A DNA stretch of 64,000 nucleotides from Chloroflexi bacterium OLB14 (GCA_001567105.1 LMZR01000053.1:47761-111760); one strand, 5' to 3'. Numbered from the stretch's first letter, positions 53,875-63,060 are shown. Numbers and translations are program-made. Notes: generated from the sequence alone by a model not told the origin.

Positions 53875-54293
53875 TAAATTTCATCTGGCGGAATACAACT
53901 TTCATCAAACTCGATGGTTGTAAAAACTTCCGCTTGCAAAACCCAATTATTATTTTTATTTTTTTGCCATTTAGCAGAATACACACCTGAAGCATTGACT
54001 ATTTTTTTATGCAAGGTGTAACTGCCTTTCCAATTTCCAAGTTCTTCGGCTATGCCCCAACGTTCATTGATTGTGATTTGACGTGGAGTGCGGATGTAAA
54101 TTGCAGTTGGGTCTGATTCAAAAACTTGACGCCATCTTTTCGCTTCTTCATCTTGACCGTGAAATTGGTCACTGCGCCCTGTAACGATGTGATAACTTGG
54201 AGCGAGTAACGTGCGTATCGTTTCATAATCTTTGTTTGCTATGGCGATGTTAAATTTTTCTCGCGCTTCTTTAATTGATTCGTTTGATGTCAT
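53874..54293 (-). CDS. SnoaL/DUF4440-like small protein
   Basis: 139 aa from MTSNESIKE, chosen because AGAGG lies about 9 nt upstream; the frame is open 34 codons further but without support. REKFNIAIANKDYETIRTLLAPSYHIVTG is the typical helix-strand start of the NTF2-like SnoaL/DUF4440 fold. WKGSYTLHKKIVNASGVYSAKWQK and WVLQAEVFTTIEF follow. It probably binds or converts a small molecule; the ligand is unknown. Confidence 0.72.
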   Translation of the reverse strand: MTSNESIKEAREKFNIAIANKDYETIRTLLAPSYHIVTGRSDQFHGQDEEAKRWRQVFESDPTAIYIRTPRQITINERWGIAEELGNWKGSYTLHKKIVNASGVYSAKWQKNKNNNWVLQAEVFTTIEFDESCIPPDEI

Positions 54294-54340
54294 ATTGAAA
54301 ACCTCTTTAAACACGAAGGACACAACGTACACAAAGATTT

Positions 54341-54592
54341 CCGTTGACCCCAGAGGGGTCACATGATTATAGAATTTTGAAATTGGTTTTTTCAACCCCG
54401 AAGGGGTGTCATAGATTTGTTACCTATGTCATCCATTTCGGCAGGCTCAATGCAACGCCTTCGGGATTTGGATGTGTTGTTATTATTTCTATAATCATTT
54501 CATCCCTACGGGGTTTTTGGAGTCATCCAGCTAAGTGCCATGAAATGGTATGCTGGCGTATTTTAGGAGCAAGATTCATGACTCCATATTTA
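54341..54592. repeat. Complex repeat region between SnoaL-like and ABC genes
   Basis: It contains CCCCAGAGGGGTCA, CAACCCCGAAGGGGTGTCA, a TTTCGGCAGGCTCAATGCAACGCC segment and ATTTCATCCCTACGGGG. GATTATAGAATTTTGAAA is nearly repeated as ATTATTTCTATAATCA in reverse. The last part (54517-54592) is a GGAGTCATCCAGC...GACTCC unit. A related region is at 63260-63415. No gene is seen. Confidence 0.6.
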
Positions 54593-56378
54593 ATTTTCTT
54601 CCAACTTCCACAACTCGCGCATTTCTGGGCTTGTGGATAGTAATTCATCCAACGTGCCTTCAGATTCTATTTTGCCATCTTTTAGCACGATGATGTGGTC
54701 TGCGCGGCGGAGCAATGGGCGGCGATGAGATACAACGAGACAAGTCATCTCTTTATTTGATTCAAAGATGCGTTCCCAAAGTTGACGTTCTGTTTCAACA
54801 TCTAACGCGCTGGATAAATCGTCAAACACCACTAGTTCAGGTTCGCGGATGAACATTCTAGCGGCGGCTGTGCGTTGCATTTGACCGCCAGATAATTTAA
54901 CACCACGAGAGCCAACCATTGTTTCTAAATTGTCATCTAGCTGTTCTAAATCTCTATCCATCACGGCAAGTTTGGTGGCTTTGTAAATTTCATCATCACT
55001 TTTGTTTAAGCCAAGCAAAATGTTATTGCGTAGTGTGTTGCTAAACAAACGTGGCACTTGTGCTGTGTAAGAACAACGTGGCGGAATAAAAAAAGTTGCC
55101 AGCATCTTTTATTACTTCATCATTCCATTTGAGTGTGCCAGAATCAGCAGGTAATAAACCAAGTATTGTGCGTAATAAAGTTGTTTTGCCAGAACCAATG
55201 CGACCTGTAATAACTGTCAATGAACCGCGTTTGACTTTGAGCGAAATATCGTCAATGCCGTTGGATGAATCAGGGTAGTGAAAAGTCAAATGGTCAGCGA
55301 CCAATTCTTCCAGTCTATGTGAAGCGTTTTTATCAGGGTAGTGAACGGCTGGGAGTTCGTCCATCAAATTAATTTTGCTGTGTTCCACTAGCGCATTCAA
55401 GGGAGCATTTTCCATTAAGTGATACATGCGTTTGACGGAGACATCGAGTTGTTTATAACGCGCCCACAACATGCCTGCAAAAGTTGTCAGATCACCCATG
55501 GAGTTGAGCAGATAAACAAACAATGAAAAATCGCCGAGTGTGAAATTGCCCGTGCGCATGGATTGACCAACTAGCACAAGAATTACGCCAGTGCCAAGTG
55601 TGGATGTGTTGCGATAAATTGAACCAAGCACATCATCAAATAATTTTTCGCGGACAGTTAAGACACGACGCTCATCATTGATTTTGTGAAAATGTTTGAT
55701 GATATTTTTTCAGCAGTTGCTACTTTAACTGCTTGTACTGCGCCAAAAAATTCTCCAATAAAACCAGAAACTTTTCCAGCGGCTTGACGCGAGGCAGTGC
55801 GATAATGTTCGATTCTTTTGGTGGCGATGTTTGCCACAACACCAACGATGATTAATGGAATCAATGCCATGATGGTGACTGAAACGCTGATTTGAGTCAT
55901 CAAGTAAATTGAATAGATGATGATGCCAACGCCAACGAGAATATCGTTGACGAGAATCACGAACAATGGAATTTGGTCCACATCTGTTTTGAAGCGGCTG
56001 ACTGCTTCACCTGGAGAATCAGGCAGTTGTGCTGCGCCTGGTCTTTTGAGGATATGCGTTAATAAATTTTTTCGCATTAATGTATTCATATCTGAAAAGA
56101 TAGGAACATCGGCGTAATAAAATCCATAACTAGCGATGACGCGCCCAATCCATGTTGCGATTAGGAATGCGACGGTTGCCCAAATGCCAAAGGTGAGTTG
56201 TGTTGCACCTGTGACAAAATCAAAAAAATGTTTTGATGATTAAGGCAGGTGCAATTTGCCAGCAGAAGCGCAGAAGTGCGACGCTGAAAAAATCTATAAC
56301 ATCTAGCCACGGGCGAAAGCGAATCATTTCCCAGATGACTTTCCATGCGGGTAGGGAGGGGATTTTTGATTCAATCAT
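54590..56378 (-). CDS. ABC exporter half-transporter with degenerate catalytic site, three frameshifts
   Basis: About 595 aa repaired, starting at ATG 56376-56378 ([19 protein letters not shown]). Breaks: an extra T in a T7 run near 56223-56229, a missing A in an A6 run near 55701-55706, an extra T in a T7 run near 55086-55092. The family frame resumes after each. Six membrane helices precede an NBD with Walker [12 protein letters not shown], signature LSGGQMQR and Walker [13 protein letters not shown]. The catalytic glutamate is replaced by aspartate, as in one half of heterodimeric exporters. The partner is 56599-58344. Confidence 0.8.
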
Positions 56379-56400
56379 GGTAAATATTCCTTGTTGAGCA

Positions 56401-56593
56401 TTGCGTAATACGTAATTCGTAATGCGTAATTGGTAAATTTCATAATGTTTGTCTATCTATCGGTGGTCGAGTAGCCCGAACAACGTGAGGGCGTATCGAG
56501 ACCACAGGTTGTATGTTTATTTTTTATTTTTATATAGTTGGTGGTCTCGATACGTTGCTCGCCAAAGAACGGTTCGCAACTACTCGACCACCG
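56401..56593. repeat. Repeat-filled gap between the two ABC genes
   Basis: 56401-56435 has GCGTAATACGTAATTCGTAATGCG, also seen near 29105 and 58360. 56461-56506 is GGTGGTCGAGTAG...CGTATCGAGACCAC and 56540-56593 is the inverted copy GTGGTCTCGATACG...TACTCGACCACC. The two copies are inverted relative to each other and could pair over about 130 nt. Confidence 0.75.
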
Positions 56594-56598
56594 AGTTT

Positions 56599-58344
56599 TT
56601 ACGCCAACACTTCTTCTAATCCTGTTTGTAGTAGTTGATGAAAACGTGAGGATGAATTTTCGGCGAGGTCTTTGCGATTTCCGTATTCAAGCACGTTGCC
56701 TTTTTCTAATATCAACACATTATCTGCGCGGTGTAATGTATCTAGTTTGTGCGCGATGATGATGGCGGTTCTGCCTTTCAATAATTTATCTATGGCGTGT
56801 TCAAGTTTGACTTCAGTGGCAGGGTCGAGGCGTGATGAGGCTTCGTCTAATATCACCAAGCCTGGATTTTTTAGAAAGACTCGTGTGAATGCTAACAATT
56901 GCGCTTCACCTGCGGATAATGATTTTGATCCTGTTTCAAGTTCGGTATCTAAACCGTTTGGTAAATTTTTGTACCAGTCACCAAGTTCAAGGTCTGTGAG
57001 TGTGTTGATAATTTTTTCATCGCTAATTGTTCTATCGAAGAAAGTTAAATTTTCACGAATGGATGCTTTGAACAATTGCACATCTTGTGTGACGATGGCG
57101 ATATTTTTGCGTAATGAGTCAAGTTGCAAATTTTTTATATCTACATCATTTATTTTTATGCTACCATGCTTCACGTCATACAAACGGAATATCAATCGTC
57201 CGATGGTTGTTTTTCCGCTTCCAGTGCGACCTAATAATCCTAGTACAGAACCAGTTGGCAGGTCAAAAGAGAGGCGATTAAGAACTGCATCAGATTCGTT
57301 ATAGGAAAAAGTCACATCATCAAAAGATAATTTAAGCGGATGTGATTCGATTTCCAAACCCGCTTCATTATTAGCCTCACGCTTGAGTGCTTTAAATTCA
57401 GTTAGTCTTTCCACGCAAGCGCCGATGGTTTGAAAACTTTCGATTTCGTGAGTCATTGCCCAAAATGGTTCTTCAAGCAAAGCGATGTAATGCACGAAAA
57501 GATAAACCGTGCCGATGGTGACGAGACCCGCAGTGAAAAGCCAATAACCACTTGTAATTGCAAGTAATGTGCCTGAAGTGAGCGCGAGACCCATTGCGTT
57601 TTCGATAATCCAACGTTTGAAATGTGCTTTGCGATTATGCGTAAAAATTTCACGTTGATGACGGAAGAGTTCACGAATTGAAAAATCAACTGCACCACTA
57701 GAGCGGATATCTTCTGTACCGTTTAATTGTTCTTCGATGAAACCATAATATTGTGCTTCGGCTTCACGTCTTGCTTTTTGATGTGGCACAGCGATATCTT
57801 TTACTTTTCCTAAAATAAAAATTGTTAAGAAAGAATAAATTGTGAAAGCCAAACCCGCACGCCAATCTTCAATGAATAAGGCGATGAGAATACCGATGAG
57901 CAAAAGTCCGTTGGCAATTAAGTTCAACGCAAATTGTGAAAAGAAAGTTGCTAACTCAGTGACATCCCCATCAATGCGTTCAATTAATTCGCCTGGCATG
58001 TGGTCGTTGTGAAATTTCATATCGAGATATAAAGCATGTTCGGCGAGTTCGGCGCGTAAAGCATTGGTGGCAGTCCATGCCACGTTTTCACCAAGCCAGG
58101 TGACTCCGATTGCAACAACTTGTTGAATCAATGCAATGCTGATGAAGGCAAGTGCCGTCCATGTTAAAGTTTGCAGTGCTTCGCCTGCTAATGCAGAATC
58201 AATAAACTTGCGCATAATTTGTGGAGCGAAAATCCGCAAGCCGATACTGCCAAAGAGTAAAGTGGCAAGCAAAAAGAAGCGCTTCTTTTGTGGGCGGATG
58301 TGGTCAGCGAGCAGGTTGTAGTAGGATTTGAATGAGAGGTTCAT
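56599..58344 (-). CDS. ABC exporter half-transporter, catalytically complete
   Basis: 581 aa from MNLSFKSYYNLLADHIRPQKK; the frame is open further upstream only through repeats. Six membrane helices, then an NBD with Walker A LLGRTGSGKTTIGRL, signature LSAGEAQLLAFTR, Walker B LVILDEASSRLD with the catalytic glutamate, and H-loop IIAHKLDTLHRAD. With 54590-56378 it should form a heterodimeric multidrug- or peptide-type exporter. Upstream lie a leader peptide and terminator (58448-58578), so expression is probably controlled by attenuation. Confidence 0.88.
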   Translation of the reverse strand: MNLSFKSYYNLLADHIRPQKKRFFLLATLLFGSIGLRIFAPQIMRKFIDSALAGEALQTLTWTALAFISIALIQQVVAIGVTWLGENVAWTATNALRAELAEHALYLDMKFHNDHMPGELIERIDGDVTELATFFSQFALNLIANGLLLIGILIALFIEDWRAGLAFTIYSFLTIFILGKVKDIAVPHQKARREAEAQYYGFIEEQLNGTEDIRSSGAVDFSIRELFRHQREIFTHNRKAHFKRWIIENAMGLALTSGTLLAITSGYWLFTAGLVTIGTVYLFVHYIALLEEPFWAMTHEIESFQTIGACVERLTEFKALKREANNEAGLEIESHPLKLSFDDVTFSYNESDAVLNRLSFDLPTGSVLGLLGRTGSGKTTIGRLIFRLYDVKHGSIKINDVDIKNLQLDSLRKNIAIVTQDVQLFKASIRENLTFFDRTISDEKIINTLTDLELGDWYKNLPNGLDTELETGSKSLSAGEAQLLAFTRVFLKNPGLVILDEASSRLDPATEVKLEHAIDKLLKGRTAIIIAHKLDTLHRADNVLILEKGNVLEYGNRKDLAENSSSRFHQLLQTGLEEVLA

Positions 58345-58390
58345 GTTATAAGTTCCGTAATAAGTAATGCGTAATTCGTGATTGACAATT

Positions 58391-58441
58391 CGGTGGTCGA
58401 GTAGCCCTGAGTGATTATTGCGAAGGGCGTATCGAGACCAC
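58391..58441. repeat. TGGTCGAGTAG / CGTATCGAGACCA repeat
   Basis: CGGTGGTCGAGTAG and CGTATCGAGACCACA arms around a 20-nt core. It lies in the untranslated stretch between the attenuator terminator and the first ABC gene. GCGTAATTCGTG-type repeat sequence is beside it (58351-58385). Confidence 0.75.
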
Positions 58442-58447
58442 AAAGAC

Positions 58448-58480
58448 AAAAAAAGCCACGATGCGAAATGCACCGTGGCT
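58448..58480 (-). terminator. Attenuator terminator upstream of the ABC exporter operon
   Basis: In the RNA the stem AGCCACGGUGC pairs with GCAUCGUGGCU over 11 bp (one G-U) with loop AUUUC, followed by a run of U. It lies between the leader-peptide stop and the first ABC gene, more than 100 nt before that gene's start, where a plain end-of-gene terminator has no large gene to serve. Confidence 0.8.
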
Positions 58481-58500
58481 GTGAGGACACAGAAAATAAC

Positions 58501-58578
58501 CTATAAAAGGTTAATAGGCGCACTTCGAGACAAGAGATTTATATTTGGTATGCGATACGTTCTTTGTACTAAAATCAT
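58501..58578 (-). CDS. Leader peptide, 25 aa, of the ABC exporter operon
   Basis: ATG 58576-58578 is preceded 11 nt upstream by AAAGGAG. The peptide begins MILVQRTYRIPNINLL and ends SAPINLL before TAG 58501. The RNA can form CGCACUUC/GAAGUGCG (58581-58588 with 58519-58526), enclosing the start codon, and AACCU/AGGUU over the stop codon. The terminator follows 20 nt later. This is the layout of ribosome-mediated attenuation, as known for bmrB ahead of bmrCD in Bacillus. No amino-acid-specific codon run is seen, so drug-induced stalling is the better guess. Confidence 0.65.
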   Translation of the reverse strand: MILVQRTYRIPNINLLSRSAPINLL

Positions 58579-58619
58579 TTGAAGTGCGACTCCTTTCTTT
58601 TGAATTTACTTACGCTAGC

Positions 58620-58649
58620 AGTTTACATGAGAGAGAGGGGAGTTGTCAA
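58620..58649 (-). promoter_or_regulatory. Promoter of the leader-ABC operon
   Basis: TTGACA (58644-58649) is a perfect -35, followed by 18 bp and TAAACT (58620-58625). The start site would lie about 35 nt before the leader-peptide ATG. Confidence 0.6.
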
Positions 58650-58998
58650 GTAGGAAAATTTGTTGGGAGTATCTAATAAGGAGGGTAAATATCTTTTTTC
58701 ACCACAGAGACCACTGAGTTCACAGAGAGTATAAGAGAAAAACTCTGTGGTCTTTGTGCTCTTAGTGGTTCAATCTTTTTCTTTACCCTTGCAATTCACC
58801 ATTCTCAGTTTGTTTATGGTTTTTCATAGTCACTTGACAAATAGGGTTTAAGGCTTAACGCGAATGGGCGAATGACGCAAATATTTGTTTTGGATTTTGA
58901 GAAAGTGGAGGGTAATCCGATGCGACCATTGTTTTTTCAAAACCTGCGGGACGGATATTCTTTAGAAGGGACGGATTGTCGAACAAGAAAATTGAGAT
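58650..58998. other. Gene-free stretch with repeats
   Basis: 58697-58775 holds CACCACAGAGACCACTGAG with a near-inverse CTCTGTGGTCTTTGTGCTC, a hairpin-forming unit. 58856-58880 has the TTAACGCGAATGGGCGAATGACGC fragment related to 36118-36200. 58916-58980 has GATGCGACCATT with AACCTGCGGGACGGAT, a pairing also found at 60235-60270. I see no open gene here on either strand. Confidence 0.6.
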
Positions 58999-59853
58999 TT
59001 AATTTCCTGTACTCACTTCTTTACAAATGACTGGTTGATTGTAAACAACAGTGCAGTCAACCCATGATGTTTCAAATTGAACAAGGATTTGAATGTTGCC
59101 GAGATATTCATCATATCCGCTGACAACTAGACGATAATCAGGGGTTATTAATTCTTGAATACCTCGTAGCGAGGCAACGTGCATTAATCTGGCTTTATCC
59201 GAATCTATTTCCTGCCCTTGATGGGTGATATAAAACTGCAAAGTTTCATCCATGGCAATGCTGGCGGAACGCAATGGCTCGTTGATGACATCATCCACAC
59301 TTATTCCGCATGGGATTAATATCAATGCAAGGATAATGATTGGTTTTATTTTTCCGCCAAAGGATGCAGAAAATATTGCAGATTCGCTTAGCGGAAGTTG
59401 TAAAACACTGATGATGCCGAAACAAATTAATAGCCAAATAGATGTCACTTGCATGGGCATGTTAAAGGCTTCGTAATAGATGTAATTTAATAATCCCTGC
59501 GTTTCAGGTACTGCGTATTCAATCAAACGTGGTGATATTTGAGTTGGTAATTTAATAACTAACCATGCAAAAGTTAATGAGGCGATTGCCCATAAAACAA
59601 AGGCAAATATAATTTTATCTAACCTTGCTGATAAGCCTCCTGCGATTCCGCCTACACTAGCACATAAGATTAAGCCAGCCAAAAACTTTAGCCATGCTTG
59701 TAAGCCATGTGACTGATAAAGCATGTATCCATCCATGCCCCATGTTGCCATAGCAAATAGCGAGCCAACGAATACGCCATAGAAGAATCCATAACGACGT
59801 TTAAATTTCACTGCTTCGGGGTGAGGGGATAATGATGTGTTGATTGGTTTCAA
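58999..59853 (-). CDS. Hypothetical multi-pass membrane protein
   Basis: 284 aa with TTG as start codon and AAGAGA upstream. Five or six hydrophobic segments lie between residues 22 and 195 (GFFYGVFVGSLFAMATWGM, AGLILCASVGGIAGGLSA, WLLICFGIISVLQLPLS). A soluble C-terminal part of about 85 residues follows, with strands (YRLVVSGYDEYLGNIQILVQF). The family is not recognised, and no operon partner is evident. Confidence 0.65.
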   Translation of the reverse strand: MKPINTSLSPHPEAVKFKRRYGFFYGVFVGSLFAMATWGMDGYMLYQSHGLQAWLKFLAGLILCASVGGIAGGLSARLDKIIFAFVLWAIASLTFAWLVIKLPTQISPRLIEYAVPETQGLLNYIYYEAFNMPMQVTSIWLLICFGIISVLQLPLSESAIFSASFGGKIKPIIILALILIPCGISVDDVINEPLRSASIAMDETLQFYITHQGQEIDSDKARLMHVASLRGIQELITPDYRLVVSGYDEYLGNIQILVQFETSWVDCTVVYNQPVICKEVSTGN

Positions 59854-59894
59854 GGCGTTAATCTCTTTATATTTATAAGTTAGGTGTAAATACT

Positions 59895-60119
59895 TTATGC
59901 GAATGATTTCAAATAAAGTTCTTCAACCTTTTTTCTAGCCCAAGGTGTCTTTCTCAAAAACTTCAAACTGGATTTAATACTCGGCTCATTGATGAAGCAT
60001 TGAATTGTGATTCGCTTCCCTAACTCTGCCCAGCCGTATTTTTCAACTAAACGATTCAAAATCGTTTCGAGTGTGATTCCGTGTAATGGGTTGTTGATTT
60101 GTTTTTCTTTTATATCCAT
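59895..60119 (-). CDS. VF530/DUF2132-family small protein
   Basis: 74 aa. [22 protein letters not shown] and [31 protein letters not shown] match the VF530 (DUF2132) family almost along its length. The structure of a relative is a small helical fold suggested to bind DNA; the function is unproven. It lies downstream of the truncated attC-like site but is separated from it by repeats, so it is probably resident. Confidence 0.85.
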   Translation of the reverse strand: MDIKEKQINNPLHGITLETILNRLVEKYGWAELGKRITIQCFINEPSIKSSLKFLRKTPWARKKVEELYLKSFA

Positions 60120-60124
60120 ATTAA

Positions 60125-60300
60125 TTGATTAACTTTGCTCGGTGCGGGCTAAAGCCCTTCCTCAGTTCGTGGAAGTCCCGTAGGGACTTATTAAGCGCGA
60201 AGCGCTTCCATGTACTGAGCGAGGGATTTATCCCGATGCGACCATTTCCATCTCAAAACCTGCGAGATGGGATTTTATGTTTGAATCAAGAAAAACTCAA
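60125..60300. repeat. Nested short palindromes between VF530 gene and truncated attC
   Basis: CGGGCTAAAGCCC, GGAAGTCCCGTAGGGACTT and AAGCGCGAAGCGCTT are consecutive hairpins. CTCGGTGCGGG and CTGAGCGAGGG flank them. GATGCGACCATTTCCATCTC then AACCTGCGAGATGGGAT belongs to the CCTGCGGGA family. Confidence 0.65.
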
Positions 60301-60358
60301 AGCCAGAAAAATGCTTGACTGCGCAGACTCCCACATGTAGGTGCACGCTTTGTTGGGC
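60301..60358 (-). other. Truncated attC-like site 3
   Basis: On the minus strand GCCCAAC (60352-60358), AAA, GCGTGCACC and later CATTTTTCTGG match the first half of attC-like site 2. After CTGG the similarity stops and repeat sequence takes over, so the second half with the GTTRRRY end is missing. The cassette would therefore be fixed in place. Confidence 0.5.
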
Positions 60359-60373
60359 GGCGTTTTATTACAG

Positions 60374-61230
60374 TTACCCATCCACTTGATTTTTCCATTG
60401 CGGGTTATCAAGACCTTCCCAGTAGAAATAGCCTTTGCTCCTAAATAGACTAATCAATCCGCCTTCATCAAAGGTTTGGATTACTTCATCATCTAAATCA
60501 GATAAGGCATTTATGCTGTCAATGGTTTTTTCATAGGCTAACGAGTCTTCTTCACCAGAAAATGCTACATAAGACGAAATAGACTCGTCCATGTAATTCA
60601 TAAGCAAAGAATGCGCTTTAGGCTGACACGATTTATCTGGCATATTCCATGTTGTTGTTCGAATATCTTCCAACCGTGCAATTTGCTCTGGTAAATTGAT
60701 TCTGGCAGTTACATCGGCGATGCTTTGTTGTCTGAAAAACTGGCTTAATAAACTAGCCATTTCATTTTCAAATCTTTCTGAGCATTTTTGTTTTGTCCAC
60801 GTAGTAACTCCAACAACAGATACGCAAACCACCAATAAAGCCAGCATACTTACAAGGATATATATTAGTTTCTTCTCGATAGGTGTTGATTCTTCAATCG
60901 TCTTTTTTTATTAGATTTTTCGATGCTGGTCGTTGTGTTGAAGGCTGAACACTTTTTACCGCCTTCTCTTGCAATAAAACAGGAGATTTTTGCTCTGGAT
61001 GCAATTGTTCCAAAAGTTGGAGTGCTTTTTGATGGGAGGGTTCTAGCGCAACAACTTTTTTTAAGGCAGAAGATTTTTTTATCTTTTTCATCAAGCGATA
61101 ATGCCAAACCGTACCAAGCATTGGAATTATTTGGGTCTTGACGGACAATTTCGCCTAGCAATATTGCCGCCTGCGACTTATTCCCTTGCTTATATAAAGA
61201 TACGGCTTCCTTTAATTTTTCTTCATTCAT
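60374..61230 (-). CDS. TPR-containing membrane protein, cassette-like, two frameshifts
   Basis: About 285 aa repaired. The N-terminus is a tetratricopeptide pair (EEKLKEAVSLYKQGNKSQAA, DPNNSNAWYGLALSL), then a linker. One membrane helix follows (KKLIYILVSMLALLVVCVSVVGV), then a helical extracellular part of about 150 residues ending FYWEGLDNPQW. An extra A in each of two A7 runs (near 61060-61066 and 60904-60910) splits it into three frames; repair joins CLKKVVALEPSHQKAL and LIKKTIEESTPIEKK. The function is unknown. It lies between a cassette-type junction and truncated attC-like site 3. Confidence 0.7.
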
Positions 61231-61268
61231 AGAAAAACCCTCAACTTAACTTTTGGCTGTGACCAGCC

Positions 61269-61289
61269 GCCCAACTATGATTTATACAG
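61269..61289 (-). promoter_or_regulatory. Cassette entry junction fused to a -10 box (second locus)
   Basis: Minus-strand CTGTATAA, four bases, TAG, then TTGGGC: identical in layout to 2597-2617, differing only in the four middle bases. TATAAA serves as -10. A further TGTATAATCACC is 30 nt upstream (near 61310-61321). Confidence 0.5.
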
Positions 61290-61375
61290 CCAACGGTGTA
61301 TAATACCTCAAATAGGGTGATTATACAGTATCCAAAAGACATGCCAACCGCTAATCGCCAACAAACAGCCAACCG

Positions 61376-63055
61376 CTAACTCTTCTTCTCCACCTTCGCC
61401 CAAGCATCTTTAAGATTCACTGTCAAATTAAACACAGGCTTCTCTTTCGTAGAATCTTTATCCACGCAAAAGTAGCCGAGACGTTCAAATTGAAATCGCG
61501 AACCAACTTGGGCAGAGTCAAGAAGCGGTTCTACAAATCCAGATAAAACTTCCAAAGAGTTAGGATTCAAACAATTCAAAAATCCTTCTTCACCTTCTTC
61601 GGGATTCTCTTTTGAAAACAAACGATCATACATGCGGATTTCCGCTTGCTTGGCATGATGCGCCGAAACCCAATGAATTGTAGATTTTACTTTTCGTCCA
61701 TCAGGTGCATTACCACCTTTTGATTCAGGATCATAAGTAGCATGGACTTCAATCACTTCACCTTTATCGTCTTTGACGACGTGCGTGCATTTGATGAAAT
61801 ACGCATAACGCAAACGCACTTCATTGCCAGGGAACAAACGATAATATTTTGGTGGCGGCGTTTCGCGGAAATCATCTTGCTCAATATAAATCACTTTTGA
61901 AAATGGAACTTTGCGCGTGCCAGCATTTTCATCTTCAGGGTTGTTGATAGCATCCATCTCTTCCACTAACTCATCAGGATAATTATCAATCACAACTTTA
62001 AGCGGACGAACGACAGCCATTCTGCGCAACGAATGTTTATTCAAATCATCACGCACACAGGCTTCTAACAACGAAACATCACTGACGCTATAATTTTTTG
62101 CCACGCCAACTTTGCGAATAAATTCTAAAATCGCTTCGGCAGTATAACCACGTCTACGCATAGCGCGTAACGTGGGCATGCGTGGGTCATCCCAACCACT
62201 GACTAAATTTTCTTCCACAAGTTTTCTTAACTTGCGTTTGCTCATCACTGTGTAATTCAAATTCAAACGTGCAAATTCAATTTGACGAGATTTGAAAACA
62301 CCCAATTGCTCTAAAAACCATTCATACAACGGACGATGATTTTCATATTCCAACGAACATAATGAATGAGTAATTCCTTCCATCGAATCATTTTGTCCAT
62401 GAGACCAATCATACAAAGGATAAATTTTCCATGTATCACCCGTGCGATGATGATGCTCATGCAAAATTCTATACATAGCAGGGTCACGCATGTTTATATT
62501 CGGATGAGCCATATCAATTTTTGCGCGCAAAATGCGCGAGCCATTGGGGAACTCACCATTTTTCATACGTTCAAGCAAATCTAAATTTTCTTCAACACCA
62601 CGTTCACGAAACGGAGAATTAATTCCAGGTTCTGTCAGCGTGCCACGATTCTTACTCACTTCTTCGGGCGTTTGATCATCCACATAAGCCTTACCAGCCA
62701 TCACCAACTTTTGCGCCCACTCATATAACAAATCAAAATAATCAGACGCAAACGTCACCTTCGACCATTCAATCCCCAACCAACGCGCATCTTCTTCAAT
62801 CGCTTCTACAAATTCAGTTTCTTCTTTGGTTGGGTTCGTGTCATCAAAACGCAAAATTAACTCGCCGCCATTTTCTTTCGCCACGAGGTAATCAATCATA
62901 AACGCCTTCACATGCCCGATGTGCAAATAACCATTCGGCTCAGGAGGCAAACGCGTGCGAACAGTTTTGAAGCGTCCACTTTTCAAATCTTCTTTCACTG
63001 CTTCACGGATAAAATCTGTTGGCTTGATATTTTCTTCGTCACTCATTGGATTCAT
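61376..63055 (-). CDS. glnS: Glutaminyl-tRNA synthetase
   Basis: 559 aa, full length. The HIGH motif is [15 protein letters not shown] and the KMSKS-equivalent is [41 protein letters not shown] is typical of GlnRS rather than GluRS. It charges tRNA-Gln directly, and a tRNA-Gln(CUG) gene is 0.8 kb away. The start may be ATG 63055 or 63046. It lies 5 nt after a small gene and is probably transcribed with it. Confidence 0.93.
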   Translation of the reverse strand: MNPMSDEENIKPTDFIREAVKEDLKSGRFKTVRTRLPPEPNGYLHIGHVKAFMIDYLVAKENGGELILRFDDTNPTKEETEFVEAIEEDARWLGIEWSKVTFASDYFDLLYEWAQKLVMAGKAYVDDQTPEEVSKNRGTLTEPGINSPFRERGVEENLDLLERMKNGEFPNGSRILRAKIDMAHPNINMRDPAMYRILHEHHHRTGDTWKIYPLYDWSHGQNDSMEGITHSLCSLEYENHRPLYEWFLEQLGVFKSRQIEFARLNLNYTVMSKRKLRKLVEENLVSGWDDPRMPTLRAMRRRGYTAEAILEFIRKVGVAKNYSVSDVSLLEACVRDDLNKHSLRRMAVVRPLKVVIDNYPDELVEEMDAINNPEDENAGTRKVPFSKVIYIEQDDFRETPPPKYYRLFPGNEVRLRYAYFIKCTHVVKDDKGEVIEVHATYDPESKGGNAPDGRKVKSTIHWVSAHHAKQAEIRMYDRLFSKENPEEGEEGFLNCLNPNSLEVLSGFVEPLLDSAQVGSRFQFERLGYFCVDKDSTKEKPVFNLTVNLKDAWAKVEKKS

Positions 63056-63060
63056 TAACC

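Noticed and set aside
58697..58775. Possible riboswitch in the region before the leader-ABC promoter
   Set aside because: It lies upstream of the -35 box and is a hairpin repeat of a common interspersed type, with no aptamer signature.
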